From assembly GCA_010671975.1 (NCBI GenBank), contig JAAHIA010000298.1, positions 1 through 6,199 on the forward strand: DNA of 6,199 nt, read 5' to 3'. Position 1 is the first letter of the stretch, and each line of letters begins with the position of its first letter. The position numbers were made by a program, and so were the translations under genes. Below the pieces are notes generated by a model. It saw only the letters and a program-made list of their open reading frames with translations. It searched no databases and was not told where the DNA came from. Of this stretch, positions 5,807 through 6,199 are shown one piece after another. Source of the DNA: Leptolyngbya sp. SIO4C1 (GTDB lineage: Bacteria > Cyanobacteriota > Cyanobacteriia > Phormidesmidales > Phormidesmidaceae).

Positions 5807-6017
5807 AGTTGTATGCAGATATGCGGCAGCCTGGGCGATTGATAATTTTTTTCTGAAGACTTAGTAGGCAGATGCAATGGTTCAGGATTCGAGCAAATAG
5901 CTCAGCCTGGATGAGTTCATAGTACGGCAGGCCTTCAGGTTAAGCTGAATCCATGCTGATTAATTTATATTTATTCGCAAATTGGTGCTTTAGTTGCTCT
6001 ACCTGATAAGCTTGCTC

Positions 6018-6045
6018 TTGAGATCGCTACGAAAGCTTTTATACC
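6018..6045 (+). promoter_or_regulatory. Possible sigma70-type promoter reading rightward
   Basis: TTGAGA (6018-6023; five of six -35 consensus bases) and TATACC (6040-6045; four of six) are separated by 16 bases. They would drive transcription toward the right edge into the repeat region and beyond. No gene is visible downstream inside the window, so this is weak. Confidence 0.2.
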
Positions 6046-6073
6046 AATCTTTTTGTTAAGAATTTAGAGTTGT

Positions 6074-6131
6074 GTTAGATGTCAAGGGGGTTAGACGTGA
6101 CGCGACAGAGGTGTTGTCGTGTTAAGTGTCA
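6074..6131 (+). repeat. Three direct copies of GTTARRYGTNA
   Basis: GTTAGATGTCA (6074-6084), GTTAGACGTGA (6090-6100) and GTTAAGTGTCA (6121-6131) are related 11-base direct repeats. Between the last two lies an imperfect inverted repeat ACGCGACA (6100-6107) / TGTCGTGT (6115-6122), 7 of 8 matching. Clustered repeats of this sort are typical of a multi-site protein-binding region, such as a transposon end or partition/replication site. Confidence 0.5.
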
Positions 6132-6138
6132 TTTGATA

Positions 6139-6168
6139 GAGACTAACCAGGCTCAAATTGAGACTAAC
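6139..6168 (-). repeat. Two copies of GTTAGTCTC, inverted relative to the neighbouring GTTAR repeats
   Basis: GAGACTAAC occurs at 6139-6147 and 6160-6168, exactly 21 bases apart (two helical turns). On the - strand this reads GTTAGTCTC, sharing the GTTAG head of the repeats to the left but facing them. Confidence 0.55.
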
Positions 6169-6173
6169 AGGCG

Positions 6174-6199
6174 AAACGACAGGCAGGGATCCAAACGAC
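6174..6199. repeat. AAACGAC direct repeat at the right edge
   Basis: AAACGAC occurs at 6174-6180 and 6193-6199, 19 bases apart, the last copy ending at the last base of the window. On the - strand it reads GTCGTTT. CGACA/TGTCG motifs also occur at 6103-6107 and 6115-6119. Confidence 0.4.

Larger units (their letters stand above)
5757..6199. other. 443-base stretch without a recognisable gene
   Basis: I see no open frame of useful length on either strand and no RNA gene I can support. The left part (5757-5860) is the upstream region of the small - strand gene. The middle (5940-6070) is AT-rich. The right end (6071-6199) is packed with short repeats listed separately. The sequence ends while the repeats continue, so a larger structure may be cut by the window edge. 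Confidence 0.7.

Noticed and set aside
5898..5917. TAGCTCAG followed by CCTGGATGAG, resembling a tRNA D-arm
   Set aside because: No acceptor, anticodon or T-arm follows in a workable layout; an eight-base match to a tRNA is expected by chance at this length.
5996..6003. GCTCTACC, reverse complement of the tRNA-Val D-arm segment GGTAGAGC, considered as a short guide or attachment match
   Set aside because: Only eight bases, about what chance gives, and not the tRNA 3' end used as an attachment site.
6074..6199. CRISPR array
   Set aside because: The repeats are 7-11 bases, irregularly spaced and partly inverted, with no 25-40 base repeat and uniform spacers.

Overview
Most of this window (about 260-6199) looks cyanobacterial. 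The housekeeping genes closely match cyanobacterial-type ProA, MazG and a membrane metal-binding protein. The palindrome GCGATCGC (HIP1, abundant in many cyanobacterial genomes) occurs four times between 1467 and 3218. The first ~255 bases are different: AT-rich and reading like Bacteroidota DNA, with the end of a phosphohexomutase gene and the start of a lipoprotein gene. Both the lipoprotein and the ATPase gene on the other side are cut at the same point (about 250-262). The simplest reading is a chimeric join in the assembly or library, for example between a cyanobacterium and a co-occurring Bacteroidota.

Layout. 2-169 (+) phosphohexomutase C-terminus; 173-274 (+) lipoprotein N-terminus cut at the join; 252-1154 (-) OLD/RecF-like AAA ATPase missing its C-terminus; 1199-2503 (-) proA; 2572-3393 (-) mazG; 3445-3969 (-) DUF2227-type membrane protein; 4093-4165 (+) tRNA-Val(UAC); 4219-4280 a cluster of short direct repeats; 4296-5408 (+) a tyrosine recombinase whose reading frame is cut by one in-frame TAG at 5037-5039; 5421-5756 (-) a small DNA-binding-like protein converging on the recombinase; 5757-6199 a non-coding stretch with dense short repeats at its right end.

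Interpretation. The leftward cluster metal-binding protein / mazG / proA / ATPase is probably chromosomal backbone, with the lower-GC ATPase a likely later addition. The tRNA-Val, the recombinase just downstream on the same strand, the repeats between them and the small helix-turn-helix-like gene form the integration end of a tRNA-targeted mobile element. In that view tRNA-Val is the attachment site, the repeats are integrase arm sites, and the small gene is a candidate directionality factor or regulator. The rest of the element would lie to the right. The last ~130 bases carry repeated GTTARRYGTNA-type motifs and may be a protein-binding array or the end of a second, nested transposon. No CRISPR array, cas gene or complete new defence system is visible here.
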